Origin: Xanthostigma xanthostigma | Taxonomy: Eukaryota; Arthropoda; Insecta; Raphidioptera; Raphidiidae | Reading direction: 5' to 3' | Assembly (NCBI GenBank): GCA_963575645.1 | Contig: OY754464.1 | Span: 83,054,948-83,118,947, forward strand | Length of the DNA: 64,000 nt | In this document: one piece after another, positions 22,218 to 32,797 of the stretch | How positions within the stretch are numbered: position 1 is the first letter of the stretch | How the letters are laid out: each line of letters starts with the position of its first letter | Position numbers and translations under genes: made by a program | The notes under the pieces: generated by a model | What the model was told of the DNA's origin: nothing | What the model saw: the letters and a program-made list of their open reading frames with translations, nothing else | Databases searched by the model: none

Positions 22218-22667
22218 CTATGATCTGGCATCAGTACTAGATTCAGAATGGTCAGACGAACTAGCGCTACTCGAATTTGGCTCTTGGGGTTTAGCTATTT
22301 TAGGTTTATATTCCGTAATGACAACAGTTACACTGTTAACTGTCACTTCGCGGGTCTGTGCCGAACTGCGATCAACATTTTTCAGTCTCGGAGGATGTCG
22401 TCTTTTCTTCAATCCTTTCCCGTGCACCTTTCTATCCTTTTTGGAATTGCTGCTCTGCGAGGCGACATATTGCTGCGGCACTTGCTGCGCCACAAGCTGC
22501 GGATTTATGCGTGGTTTACGCGTTGACGTGCCTTTTCGAACGTCACACATCAGACATTTAAATGCCTCGGCTGTATTTCTGTACGTGCAAACACTACAAT
22601 CCCAGTAATTCTCTTCTAACACTTTTGACTGACGTTTAGTCCGCCTTATAGGGCTTTTTTTGTCCAT
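22218..22667 (-). CDS. RYBP: RYBP/YAF2-family protein, complete single exon
   Basis: The product is a 149-residue homologue of the RING1- and YY1-binding protein, a nuclear accessory subunit of variant PRC1, which places ubiquitin on histone H2A. Residues 1-15 are a basic start matching family N-termini (DKKSP). Residues 20-52 form a RanBP2/NZF-type zinc finger with C24, C27, C38 and C41 and the TY pair at 28-29 that in this finger class contacts ubiquitin. It is followed by the hallmark [20 protein letters not shown] short basic linker (76-92) is low complexity. Residues 92-121 ([13 protein letters not shown] to VVITEYK) match the C-terminal RING1-binding segment. The tail is serine rich. 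The length fits insect RYBP, shorter than the vertebrate proteins. The start ATG has A at -3 and G at +4, and the family N-terminus begins there. The frame is unbroken and under evident protein-level conservation. It is intronless here, with no poly(A) remnant after the AATAAA that would mark a retrocopy. Several plus-strand frames over it are antisense shadows. Confidence 0.93.
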   Translation of the reverse strand: MDKKSPIRRTKRQSKVLEENYWDCSVCTYRNTAEAFKCLMCDVRKGTSTRKPRINPQLVAQQVPQQYVASQSSNSKKDRKVHGKGLKKRRHPPRLKNVDRSSAQTREVTVNSVTVVITEYKPKIAKPQEPNSSSASSSDHSESSTDARS

Positions 22668-22733
22668 TATTATTAGATTTTAAACAAAAGAAGACACCGA
22701 TACAATACACTTTTGCACTTCCACACCAACATA

Positions 22734-22748
22734 TCAACTGTCAGCCAT
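22734..22748 (-). promoter_or_regulatory. Possible 4-codon upstream ORF of RYBP
   Basis: On the minus strand an ATGG in good context opens a four-codon frame closed by TGA, 66 bases before the RYBP start. If the transcript begins upstream of 22748 this could damp translation. The transcription start is not visible, so this is an inference. The flanking 22740-22800 is richer in CG dinucleotides than its surroundings, as a promoter might be. Confidence 0.35.
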
Positions 22749-23061
22749 GTTCTACCACAACGATGTTGCGCGCGCATCTCACAGCTGGTACGAAAATACA
22801 CGAAACGGACAAACGAATAACGAACTTACGGTTCAAAGAACTGAAAATCAGAATCGATTCATTCCCTATCATTTGTTTTACTTTTAACAAACCATATTAT
22901 AAGAATTAGAATGTAGTCAAAATTTTAAATTAATGTTTCAACCTCCCGTCTACAACTCCAAAAAGAAGAGCGTTATACAATATTCCAAACAAAAGTTTGG
23001 AAAGGATTTAAAAAAATATTTATTAACAAAGGCTCACTACAGATTGGACGAGTTTTTATAA
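22749..23061. other. Probable RYBP promoter side, otherwise unclassified
   Basis: Contains GTTGCGCGCGCATC at about 22765. No TATA box at a sensible distance is obvious. No divergent gene is seen. Confidence 0.35.
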
Positions 23062-23573
23062 TTAATAGGTCATATGCATGTATTTTTTTTATATTTTTAA
23101 TAGATTATTTAGTCAACCATAATACGGAAAAAAATTGCTAGTCATTTAAAAATGTAATATTACCTATCATAAGAAAAAAGATATTAAATTTCACATTCAA
23201 AATTAGACAGTTTAAACAATCGGTCACGTTGGCGGGCTTATGTGACGTCATGATATATGATGCATGTCAACCTTGATGTCAAATTGTTAATGTTCTAAAT
23301 GAAGTTTATTTGTTGTTTTCTCTGAATACTGACATAATCTTATTGTGAGACGACACAGTCGTCATGGAAACTGTTGTTGATATATACTCTGACGTCACGC
23401 TGCGTTTTGAAAATTCGAAAATATTTTCATATTTTCTACATTTCTTTTTTACTATTTGTATTTTTTTTCAGTGATTAGATTAATAAAATATCCATTACGA
23501 TAGAATCAGGAACTAAAATATATTTCAAATAAAAATTTAAACCAATTTTGAGTCTCATGCATATGACCTATTG
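23062..23573. repeat. Possible MITE with AATAGGTCATATGCATG ends
   Basis: AATAGGTCATATGCATG at 23063 is matched by its complement at about 23557-23573. The interior contains two TGACGTCA-like motifs. Single copy in the window, so class unknown. Confidence 0.45.
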
Positions 23574-23589
23574 TTTTGTGTTGACGCTA

Positions 23590-23640
23590 TTTATGTATAT
23601 TTGTACCAACAAAATAAAGATCTTTATCTATCTATCTATC
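23590..23640 (+). repeat. LINE-like 3' tail with ATCT microsatellite
   Basis: CAACAAAATAAAGATC followed by TTATCTATCTATCTATC looks like a non-LTR element 3' end lacking its body. Confidence 0.4.
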
Positions 23641-23902
23641 CATATGTTTGGACTTTGAACCGTATGCTTGTACGTTTGTCTGTTACCTTCTTTAATGAAT
23701 ATTGGGTGGACCGATTTTGAGTTAGGATTGTTGACGATGGAACTTATGAAAACTTCGGTACATTGTAAAAAGTATTAAACCTTCTATACTATAAATTCAA
23801 AATGTACATTTCACAACGCGGCATGTTTATTATGCATTGTTTCATAGCTCTGTCGCTCCATTAAGACTAATTTGGTAGTTACCTTACAGAGTTTAATGTA
23901 TT

Positions 23903-23963
23903 ATGGATCGAACCTACGATCTTGAGTTACGAGGCAAGTGTTCTACCTTTAGCTTGATGTTCC
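23903..23963 (-). pseudogene. tRNA-derived relic
   Basis: The minus strand reads AGCTAAAGGTAGAACACTTG, then a CTCGTAA loop and AGGTTCGATCC, i.e. degenerate A and B boxes. The stems do not close. Probably the head of an old SINE. Confidence 0.45.
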
Positions 23964-24495
23964 ACAGCCGGTTTTTATAGTATACGCAACGTTTCGTTAC
24001 ACTTTCAATCTCTTAATCTACGGTGCCAAAAGAAGTATTACTTACTTCAAATATATTTAACTAAAATCTAAATATAATAATATCCGTTTGTTCATAACTT
24101 ATAGAATGATTTTATTGATCTGTTTGCGAGTCGAATCAGTAGTCTCGTTCAAATATGTTAATCTTCACAAATTATCTACTGCGAGGCAAGAGCGTCATGC
24201 TAGGCTAGGTCATTCGTTTACCGACCGTGCATTGCCGAGCGGTGCCAATAGATGTCAAACTTTTTTGTTTATGTTCCATCCTTATTTATTTTTTAACATT
24301 ATTGTGGAAACACTGGTTGCAGTGAAAATCTTGCCGATAAAATGTATTTGCTACATGTTTATAAGTTTCAATAAGCATACAAAATTTAGTCAAGATTAAT
24401 TATTTGTAAAATGGCAAATAATGAAAAAATGATAACTCCATCGATAAACAGTAGTGGGTTTCAGGAAGTGAAAATTGAAATAATTATTAAAAAAA
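23964..24495. other. Unclassified sequence
   Basis: A 103-codon plus frame at 24088-24399 has no recognisable domain and runs into AT-rich low complexity, so it is not called. Confidence 0.4.
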
Positions 24496-24647
24496 TTGGT
24501 TGTCTGTAAAGTCGGTTTACGGACGATAGTTTTACGTGATAACGTATTCCGTAATACATAACCTAAACCTCCCAAAATTTGGTTTCAATCCGCTTATCCT
24601 TGGTGTCGGAATGATAAGAAATGTCAAAAGTGACGTTTGCAACTGTC

Positions 24648-24829
24648 TGTAATGTATATAGAAATCCGCCTTTATTATTGTGTAATTTATAATTTTGTAT
24701 ATATTACGTAAGTTACTTCTCTATAAAATGAATTGTAATTTGTAAAAGAAATCAGTTGAGTTTAGTTTAAAATAAAGTCTTTTCAATATTAAAATAATTA
24801 TGTACGCGTGTATTTATTAAAACACAACA
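24648..24829 (+). mobile_element. Solo LTR, 182 bp
   Basis: Starts TGTAATGTATATAG and ends AAAACACAACA (TG...CA), flanked by a 5-bp duplication CTGTC at 24643-24647 and 24830-24834. It contains a TATA-like CTATAAAA near 24722 and AATAAA at 24771-24776, in LTR order. The uninterrupted sister sequence at about 10370 lacks it. The parent LTR retrotransposon is not in the window. Confidence 0.8.
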
Positions 24830-25032
24830 CTGTCAAAGTATTATGTTCTAATAATAATTAGTTATTCCAATACTTAACTTAGAAGGCGTTGCATTTGACA
24901 AAATACTAATGTCAAAAAATTGAATTAAACATTAGAAATGCAGCCGTTTTCATATTAAGACAAGACATACGTTATATTCTAATTTCCATGTACGGCAAAC
25001 AAAGGCGACCAACCGCGTCGAGCCATGCATTA

Positions 25033-25820
25033 TAGGCCCCACTCACGATCACACTTCATGCAACAGTTCAGTGTTCAAACTTATAGTTTAGTGAAGCATG
25101 ATAGTGTGTGGGACAAATAAACACTGAAACCAACACTGAAGTCAAGCATGAACTCATCAAATGCATCTTGATTTTTGAACGACTTCAGTGTTCAGTGTTC
25201 AAGTAAACTGTTGTGTGTGTGGGTGTTTTTCAGTTCAGTTTTTGGAGTTCTGTGTTTTGTACAACCAGAAGCCAAAAATCTCAATGTTGCTGCCTTTCTT
25301 GTGCAGAAATAGATTTTCACATATTTGTGTCCTGGTTCTTAATAAATAGGGTAACTAATTCCAGTAAATAATTGTAAGTTAATTCATTCATTCGTAAATA
25401 ATTATTGCAATCAAGCGGCTCAAGTTGTAATTCATTAATCAAATAAACATGACTTCTTGAATCACGCATTTCTAACCAATTTTTCACCCATATTCTTCTT
25501 TTTTTTTCTTATTTCTCTGTTTTAAATACAATCCCATAGCTCTGAACAGCCAATCCTCACCATTTAAATTACTCATTTAGTTCTTATTAATGAACTATAC
25601 TCTATAGTATAATATTATAGTGTGTATATAATATAATATATCTTATGTATCTATACTCGACGAGTGTATGCCAACAACTGAACCAAATTGAACACAAAAA
25701 ATTTAAAAAACTGAGCAGTTTGCATGAACTGTGTGTGGTGCCAGTCAGTCTTTCGATTAATCTGTCCAACTTCACTGAACACTGAACTGTGGCATGAAGT
25801 TTGATCGTGAGTGGGGCCTA
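25033..25820. mobile_element. 788-bp MITE with 3-bp TTA duplication (PIF/Harbinger-like)
   Basis: The ends TAGGCCCCACTCACGATC and their complement are flanked by TTA at 25030-25032 and 25821-25823. The empty site in family A copy 1 (near 5026) has a single TTA. The subterminal CAGTTCAGTGTTC repeats several times in both directions. A TWA target duplication is typical of PIF/Harbinger. No transposase frame. Confidence 0.85.
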
Positions 25821-26271
25821 TTAGACAACATTGCATTTATACAGCTATTTTTCTATATAAATTTGTATAAAAAAACTGTTTAGGCAAATTCTGTTATACG
25901 AAATCTATGTAAAATGTTCTCCTCTTTCGTTTAAGACTGGTTTCAAACCGATCTGATTTAAATTGAGCGAGAAATTAGCAAAAAGCACGCACAGGGTCAG
26001 GCGGAACGTTACGCGTTAGGAACGTTACGTTAGGAACGTAACGACCGTTAGGAATGTTACACTTTTTCGTACATGCAGCCGGTGTTTTATCAATTTATAA
26101 GATTGGTGATTCATCAATTTATAAGACGTTATCACGTCAAAAAATTTCTTACTGGAACTTCCTGATTTTTCTCTCCAAATCTTGAATAAATCAAGTTGCT
26201 TGGATTTATAAGATGGAATATAGGGGCTAGGATCTTATAGAGAACCGCAAAAGGGGAGGCATTAAAATTTG

Positions 26272-26469
26272 GAATGATGAGACCTCTGGTGAGAAATGCG
26301 CCGAACTGTCCTAAGGGTGGTTTTTGACAAGTAACCATTGATTTAGAAAGCATGATGGAGGCTAGGTTACCCTCCATCATACTTTTCTAAAACAAAGTTT
26401 ACCTTATGCCTCCATAGTTTACCTGTCAAAAACAGTTCGGCGCATTTCTCACCAGAGGTCTCACCATTC
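26272..26469. mobile_element. Foldback element
   Basis: Arms of about 38 bp, including CCTCTGGTGAGAAATGCGCC, face each other. Inside, a second inverted pair containing CATGATGGAGG / CCTCCATCAT closes the hairpin. Target duplication not clear. Confidence 0.7.
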
Positions 26470-27393
26470 CTTTGGGTTCCGAATGTCTGCCAATTTCATT
26501 TCTGCTTAATTAATTGATTGAAAATAAAAAGATGGTATACATTTAACTTCAATCTACAATGGGTATTTGATGGGCCGCTCTAATTTCGAACACGATGTCC
26601 TGATCGATTCCACCAGTAAATTTTAAAGTTGAGTTCTGTGTTTTTCTTAAAAAATCACCTAAATAGTTTTTAAGTAACTCGTGCACAAACAAACAAACTA
26701 CAATTTTATTATAATATGTAGATAGGTTGTACATAATATTATATCCATAATTGCATGTATTGTTTTTAATGTTTTTATATAAATATTTATTAATAATGAA
26801 TTGGAAAATGTTTTTAACTGGGAAATTATTATACACGATAATTACTCAAGCAATGTTTTAATTTAAATTATCTAAAATGTAAGATAATTTATACTGGTAA
26901 AAACATTGATTATTTTTTATCAAAATTCACTACCTACTTAATCATTTTAATTTGTAGTGGTAGCTTTAAAATACAAAATTGATTTTATTAAAAAATAAAT
27001 GACCTTTATTAAAATAAAATGTCTTTCCACAAAAAACGCTTTTTCAAAGCGAATTTTGAGATTCGTTGATTTTCTCAGCCATGACCAATGTTTTTTATAA
27101 ATATTTACCATGTTTTTATTTTTTGCAAACTGACAGTTGGTAGGACTCCGTGCAGAATGACTATGGGCTTCAGCCTATCAAATTTCGAAATTCAGCCGTT
27201 TTAAAATAATATTATATTTACGTTTAGTTCTTCATGGTTAGCAAACTTATACCAGGGCGTATTTTATTTTATTTTTAATTTCTTTATTTAAAATTCCAAT
27301 GGAATGTTATAGCGTCAGTAACATTAAAATAACACAAAGAAAATTTGATAAAAAGTTTTATATTAATATTTAAAATCGTTTACTGTTATTTTG
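26470..27393. other. Unclassified AT-rich sequence
   Basis: The piece around 26660-26720, with AGTTTTTAAGTAACTCGTGC and CAAACAAACAAAC, resembles an insect non-autonomous element tail. No gene is seen. Confidence 0.4.
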
Positions 27394-27790
27394 TGTTGAG
27401 AGAATGTTTCACACACCTTCTTGACTAAAACTATCTATAGTGGGCAGAATATATTTTCTCACACGTATTATTTCTAACCTTATAGGGGTTCCCTGAGGGT
27501 TTATCTTTTGTGCAACGATTGGTTCGCATGTCGGGTTGTCCATATATATAAATGTGGACCGTGATGGACCACCCTAACAACTCAGTCCTTCCAAGAAATG
27601 CATGTTATACTCGCATGTGTGTGTGTACTGTAATAAATATTATACCTACCTTTCTAAATTTTATTGGATTTTTTACGTAAACTATATATATGCAGACAAA
27701 ATTTTTTTTTTATATTACCTATCTAAAAAAATACAACCAATGGGTGACGGAACCATTCCAACAAAAATCTTGACATTTGGCATAATTATA
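27394..27790 (+). promoter_or_regulatory. LTR-like or core-promoter-like segment
   Basis: TATATATAAATG near 27543 is followed about 30 bases later by an arthropod-type initiator CTCAGTCC, and then by AATAAATATT about 60 bases on. That order fits an LTR U3-R-U5. TGTTGAGAGAATG at 27394 could be the left end. The right end, a duplication and any internal retrotransposon are not found. Confidence 0.3.
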
Positions 27791-28315
27791 TAATGAAGAA
27801 AATTTAACGCGCTAGGTGACGTGGGTAACGGCTAGTTTTAAATATTATATGATACGCATGGTTACCTACACAATATGTAAAAGTTAAACGTCAATTAACT
27901 GTCAGCTATCTAATTTCTTTTTGACAGATCTACACAACAAATAAACAGCTGATTTTTTAATTATTTTCAAAATATTTCCGAAACCATATAAAGTTAAAAA
28001 AATGTTTTTCTATAAAACTTTCTTGTAAAAATAAGTAGGTACCTGTACCTATATAGAATAATAAATAGTCTAACGATTTGGGTCGATCTTCACCCATCGA
28101 GTTTTATAATGAAATTTGAATTTTGATAATATAATATAGTATTTATAAAGCAAAATTGATTTGGTTGCCATTCATTTTCTTGGCACAGCTATTTTAAATA
28201 AAAAATGAAGTTTTAAATTTAATTTTATTTATTTAGTATTAAATATTATAATATTTGTTAGTCGTTGCCATTATTACTGCATATAATATGTTCCACGTGT
28301 TCGTAATAAAAGTAT
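27791..28315. other. Unclassified AT-rich sequence
   Basis: Nothing recognised. Confidence 0.4.
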
Positions 28316-28323
28316 CTACATTT

Positions 28324-28697
28324 CAGCGTTACCAGACGTCCCGATTTTGGCGGGATGTCCCGATTTTTAAATCAAATTTAAATGTCCCGCGCGGGACAGG
28401 CTCAGTCCCGCTTTTCGGGGATAACTTTTTCTGAAGACGAATAAGACAACTATTTAACGATAGGGTAAATCTGATTTAAAATATTATATTTTTATTAAAA
28501 TACATTTTCTATGGCTATTTTTGCTATCTATTGTCAAGTAAACGTAATTTTATAATTCAAATAAAAAAATAAATATTTGAAAACTTCTGATTATATACGT
28601 TTTTTTACTATGTCCCGCTTTTGACGAAAGAATCCCGCTATGTTTTCACTAAAGAGTTCCAAAATCCCGACTGGCAAAAAAAAAACTGGCAACGCTG
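28324..28697. mobile_element. hAT MITE, copy 1
   Basis: The terminal inverted repeats CAGCGTTACCAG and CTGGCAACGCTG are flanked by a perfect 8-bp duplication CTACATTT (28316-28323, 28698-28705). The subterminal region contains several copies of GTCCCG and CCCGCTTTTCGG. Siblings are at 32237-32797 and 61664-62055. Confidence 0.9.
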
Positions 28698-28705
28698 CTA
28701 CATTT

Positions 28706-29241
28706 TCATATCTATAATTAAAATACTAATTCAAAAGTGCCTGTCTACCTGGTTTTATGCCAGGAATCAAAATGTCTACCAAACTTTGGCATTTTATAAT
28801 ATAGGTACATATTTTACTTTCCATTGGTAAAAAATGTATCTGAAAACTCGATAACAACATTTTAGAAATAAAATTAACCAAAAATTTTTTTTTTAATTAG
28901 TTGTGCCAAGAATCTGGATTTTCTTTATTAATACATTGTATTATCAAAATTCAAATTTCATAGTTATTCCAAGTATTCCATTTTTTTTATTAACTAAAAA
29001 ACAGTGACCTGCAACGAAAAAGGCTATATTCACTTAAAAAGTATACCATTATTATATAAAAAAGCAACGTTGTAGCATATATCTCTATTTTCCCACAAAC
29101 AATAGGGCTCTTTATACTAGCATTTCAAACATCCTTCCAAAATTTGGTTTCAATTCGCTCATCCGTTTTACCTGTATCGCGTAATAACTGCATTTACGTA
29201 CAAGATATGCGAATTACTATTATGTTATTTGGATTTGGAAG
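28706..29241. other. Unclassified sequence
   Basis: Nothing recognised beyond a short AAATTTGGTTTCAATTCGCT phrase that also occurs, slightly altered, in family A. Confidence 0.4.
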
Positions 29242-29243
29242 TA

Positions 29244-29728
29244 CACCTATCCCCCGATTTACACGGTAGATACGTTCCTGAGAAAAACGTGTAAATCGAA
29301 AATTAAAAATTTTCAAGTCAAAACCGTGAAAATCGAAAAGCTTGCAGAAAATGCATAATTTTGCTATTTAACAGTTGTGATTTTTTTCAATATTTTTAAG
29401 TGTACACAGAAATAAAAATAAAATGCATTGACAGGTTAAAATATGTAATATATTACGGAAACGCTGTTTTTTTATTTAATTACAATACATTAAACAAAAG
29501 AACAAAAAATAAAACTTTAATTTTATGCGAAGAAATACAGACATAGTGTGCGTGTGCAGCAAGTCAGCACATAAGCTTGGGATTCCCCGTGAGATGTGTA
29601 CACAGCGCACGTGTTCAATCACAGTAGCATTTAGTAGAGTGCGATGAAAACAAAAAAAAACTTATTTGGAAAACCGTGTAAAAGCGAAAACGTGTAAAAC
29701 AAGTACCGTGTAAATCGGGGGATGGGTG
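29244..29728. mobile_element. TA-flanked MITE with CACCTATCCCCCGATT ends
   Basis: The arms CACCTATCCCCCGATTTACA and their complement lie between TA dinucleotides (29242-29243, 29729-29730), consistent with a Tc1/mariner/pogo-type element. Phrases of AAAACGTGTAAA recur inside. Non-coding. Confidence 0.75.
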
Positions 29729-29730
29729 TA

Positions 29731-30215
29731 TAGACTTTATGTGTTTACTTTATACGAAAATTGCCGCAATAACAGGCTATATTAATTATTTAAAGGGTTC
29801 TGAAAATAACAATAAAGTTTAAATTAAATACTAATATAAGAAAATTGTAAATTTGAAAAATGTACTTCTGAAAAATTACCAGCAGTGTTAAAAAATAATT
29901 AAACATGTGACAAACATGTGCTGAGTATGCGTTTATAAAAAAAAATACAGTGAGTAATGTTACATAACAATAATAATTATCGCTACTATTTCATATCATA
30001 TATTATATTATATGGAATGCAAAACAACAATTGTTTCCTATTGTTTACATTTACTTGCTCTATTAATTTGTTCGTAGAAATTAAATACTAACAAAAACAA
30101 AAATAATGTAAGTTGATATAGTTTATACTACCACTGACATAAAATTATGAGTGTGTATTTTTATAAGTTATAAAGCATAACTTTGAACCACTGTAAAATA
30201 CGTTATATCTATACA
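29731..30215. other. Unclassified AT-rich sequence
   Basis: Nothing recognised. Confidence 0.4.
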
Positions 30216-30565
30216 CTAGCGGTCCCGCCCGGTTTCACCCGGGTGCAAAAGAACGAATGGGGGGAGGGACATGAGTACGCACATTCATCTTAGTTTACCG
30301 AGATGAATGTTGTGTCCAAATTTCATGATGATCGGAGTTACTGTTTAAAAGTTTTTGTCGGACGGACAAATTTTGAGTTACATTTGCAACATTTTTCATT
30401 AATGCTCCGCTCCTATTGGTCTTAGCGTGATATTATATAGTCTATAGCCTTCCTCAATAAATGGGCTATCCAACAAAAAATTTTTTTTCAATTCGAACCA
30501 GTAGTTCCTGAGATTAGCGCGTTCAACCAAACACACAAACTCTTCAGCTTTATATATTAGTCTAA
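30216..30565 (-). mobile_element. Non-autonomous Helitron (HelA), deleted copy 3
   Basis: Has the CTAG 3' end with CCCGG...CCGGG hairpin at the left and the AGCTGAAGAG 5' region at the right. The tRNA-like cassette and its flanks are missing. The extreme 5' bases have been altered. Confidence 0.75.
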
Positions 30566-30667
30566 TAATTAAAAAAAAATCAAATTTCATCCTGGAACCG
30601 CCGGCTAAAGGATATTTTGTCGCATTAATGATCGATCATTTTCTCTAAAAATATTACTTCAATGCGG

Positions 30668-30819
30668 TATATATGTTACGGTTAATACAAGAAAGTAGTT
30701 TATTCGCGAATTAACCGGCTAATACCCGAATTAACCAACGTCAAGGATTGGTTAATTCGGGTAATTAGCCGATTAATTCGCGAATTAACTACTTTCTTGT
30801 ATTAACCGTAACATATACA
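30668..30819. mobile_element. Foldback element of about 150 bp
   Basis: Arms of about 70 bp containing GTTACGGTTAATACAAGAAA and ATTCGCGAATTAA face each other around a 10-base centre near 30747. Non-coding. Confidence 0.75.
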
Positions 30820-30871
30820 TATTACAACCACGTGAAATTTATATGGCATATTTATAATTTATAAAATACTA

Positions 30872-31145
30872 CTAGCCGCTACCCGCGGGTTAACCCGCGG
30901 TAAGATGAAACTCGGCAGCAACACCAGTGGAGCCTTCGGCTCCACCGTATTACAGTACCGCTTTAAAACACTGAGTTTTTATTTTCGGTCGGAAACTCGG
31001 GAGTCTAATACGATGCAACCAAAGGTTTCACAACTGTTGTCGCTGCCGAGCGGGGCGCAGCTCCGTGGGGCAAGATTCGGTGGAGCTGAAGGCTCCACTA
31101 TTATTGTCGCTACCTTGTTTCATCTCAGTCGCGGATAGCCGCTAG
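30872..31145 (-). mobile_element. GC-rich element with Helitron-like 3' end
   Basis: Minus-strand reading ends with hairpin CCGCGGGTTAACCCGCGG, then 11 bases finishing in CTAG before T. The inverse CGCGGATAGCCGCTAG lies at the other side. Internal hairpins GTGGAGCCTTCGGCTCCAC and GGAGCTGAAGGCTCC. Much richer in GC than its neighbours. Confidence 0.5.
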
Positions 31146-31153
31146 CCATATTA

Positions 31154-31763
31154 TCTATACTAATATATAAAGCTGAAGAGTTTGTTTGTTTGTTTGAACG
31201 CGCTAATCTCAGGTACTACTGGTTCAAATTGAATGTTGGATAGCCCATTTATCGAGGAAGGCTATAGGCTATATAAAATCAGGCTACGACCATTAGGAGC
31301 GGAGCAGTAATGAAAAATGTTCCAAATGTATCTAAAAAATAAGCTTCTATTCAGGTGAAATGCACTAAGTATACTCATATTAGCGGTGTAAGAATACAAC
31401 GCCGGCTAGCGCAATCGGTAGAGCACAACACTGTCAATACCAGGGTCGTGGGTTCGAGCCCTACGTTGAGCGAATGCATTTTTATTTTTTTTTTTAATTT
31501 CTACATTGCTTTCTTGAGTTTCTTCTAAGGCTTACATTAAAATTTATTTTAGTTTTATTTAATTAATTAAAAAAAAAAATATTAGTTAAAAAAAGTATAA
31601 ATACTGCTTTTTATCGACAAAAAAATTTTGAACGGTAACTCCGATCATCATGAAATTTGGACACAACATTCATCTCTGTAAACTAAGATGAATGTGTGTA
31701 CACATGTTCCTCCCTTCCCCATTCGTTCTTTTACACCCGGGTGAAACCGGACGGGACCGCTAG
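31154..31763 (+). mobile_element. Non-autonomous Helitron (HelA), copy 4
   Basis: Complete: preceded by A, begins TCTATACTAATATATAAAGC, ends ACCGCTAG, followed by T. It has the 3' hairpin 12 nt from the end and the tRNA-like cassette in the middle. This plus-strand copy best defines the family. Confidence 0.9.
31400..31472 (+). pseudogene. tRNA-like cassette in HelA copy 4
   Basis: A box TAGCGCAATCGG and B box GGTTCGAGCCC are intact, and the T stem pairs. The loop reads CTGTCAA. The acceptor stem has mismatches, so a functional tRNA is unlikely. Confidence 0.6.
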
Positions 31764-31937
31764 TACTTATAATATGTATTTCTATACGGAAACTGATAAT
31801 GAAACTTTATAAATTTAGTATCTTTGCTAATATTTTATTTCATGTTTAATACGTGCAATTTTTAATTCTTTTTCGGAACGGTGGTGTAGTTTGCAAATTC
31901 AGGACCAAAAAAGTGTGTGTTAGCTCCATCGCACGAC

Positions 31938-32157
31938 TGGAGTTTACTCCTTAGATACGCTGTGTAATGCATTCCATCTCATTCTTTCGCACGTTAAATC
32001 CTACATATATATATGTTTGTCTCTTTTGAAGCGGACGAGCGTAACGCCACACTTGAAGCGGAGGAGCGTAACGCCTCATCAATTGATTTTACTACTCATA
32101 AAATTTCCGTACCGGGCCTTAATATAACTCAAAATCGGTTCTTAAGGAGTAAACTTC
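31938..32157. repeat. Small inverted-repeat element
   Basis: AGTTTACTCCTTA at 31940 faces TAAGGAGTAAACTTC at 32143. Inside, GAAGCGGAGGAGCGTAACGC is directly repeated with small changes at 32028 and 32055. Confidence 0.45.
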
Positions 32158-32236
32158 AAAAAAATAATTTCTGGACATGCCAACGCCTATTTTGTATTGA
32201 CTCTTGTTCAACGCTGGTCAAAATTTCACTCAGATC

Positions 32237-32797
32237 CAGCGTTGCCAGACGTCCCAATTTGGGGGGACGTCCCGATTTTTAAATCAAAATTAAATGTCCC
32301 GCGCGGGACAGGCTCAGTCCCGCTTTTCGGGTATAACTCGGGGATAACTTTAAAAGAAGTTAAATCTTCACAGAAATATCATGAGTAAGTAATTCTTATA
32401 AATAATTATTCTCTTATTGTAAGTTGCAATTTGTAACACTCACTCCACAGACTATTGTTTGAAACGCCATATTTTTCTAATGAATAAAACTTTTTTGATT
32501 TTGATTTGTTTTTTTTTTATTATTCTGAAGACGAATAAGACTCAACTATTTAACGATAGGAAAATCTGATTTAAAATATTATATTTTAATTAAAATACAT
32601 TTTCTATGGCTATTTTTGCTATCTATTGTCACGTAAACGTAATTTTAATTCAAATAAAAAGATAAATAGGTAGATATTTGAAAACTTCTGATTATATACG
32701 TTTTTTTATTATGTCCCGCTTTCGACGAAAGAATCCCGCTGTTTTCACTTAAAGAGTTCCAAAATCCCGACTTGGCAAAAAAAAACTGGCAACGCTG
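32237..32797. mobile_element. hAT MITE, copy 2 (longest)
   Basis: CAGCGTTGCCAG to CTGGCAACGCTG with the perfect 8-bp duplication CTCAGATC (32229-32236, 32798-32805). About 190 bp of internal sequence at 32330-32525 is absent from copy 1, including an AATAAA, so this copy holds an extra insertion or a less deleted interior. Confidence 0.9.

Larger units (their letters stand above)
24496..26138 (+). mobile_element. Family A repeat, copy 4, with two nested insertions
   Basis: Colinear with 10229-10923 once the solo LTR (24648-24829) and the MITE (25033-25820) are removed. It ends in the usual AAGACGTTATCACGTC. The sister copies supply the empty-site sequences for both insertions. Confidence 0.85.

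Noticed and set aside
22248..22608. Three overlapping plus frames of 67-96 codons
   Set aside because: They are antisense to RYBP, whose frame is conserved at protein level.
24088..24399. 103-codon plus frame
   Set aside because: No recognisable domain, no second copy, and the end runs into AT-rich sequence.
31400..31472. Functional tRNA genes in the HelA copies
   Set aside because: Acceptor stems or anticodon arms are broken and the sequence is always inside the transposon. Listed as pseudogenes.
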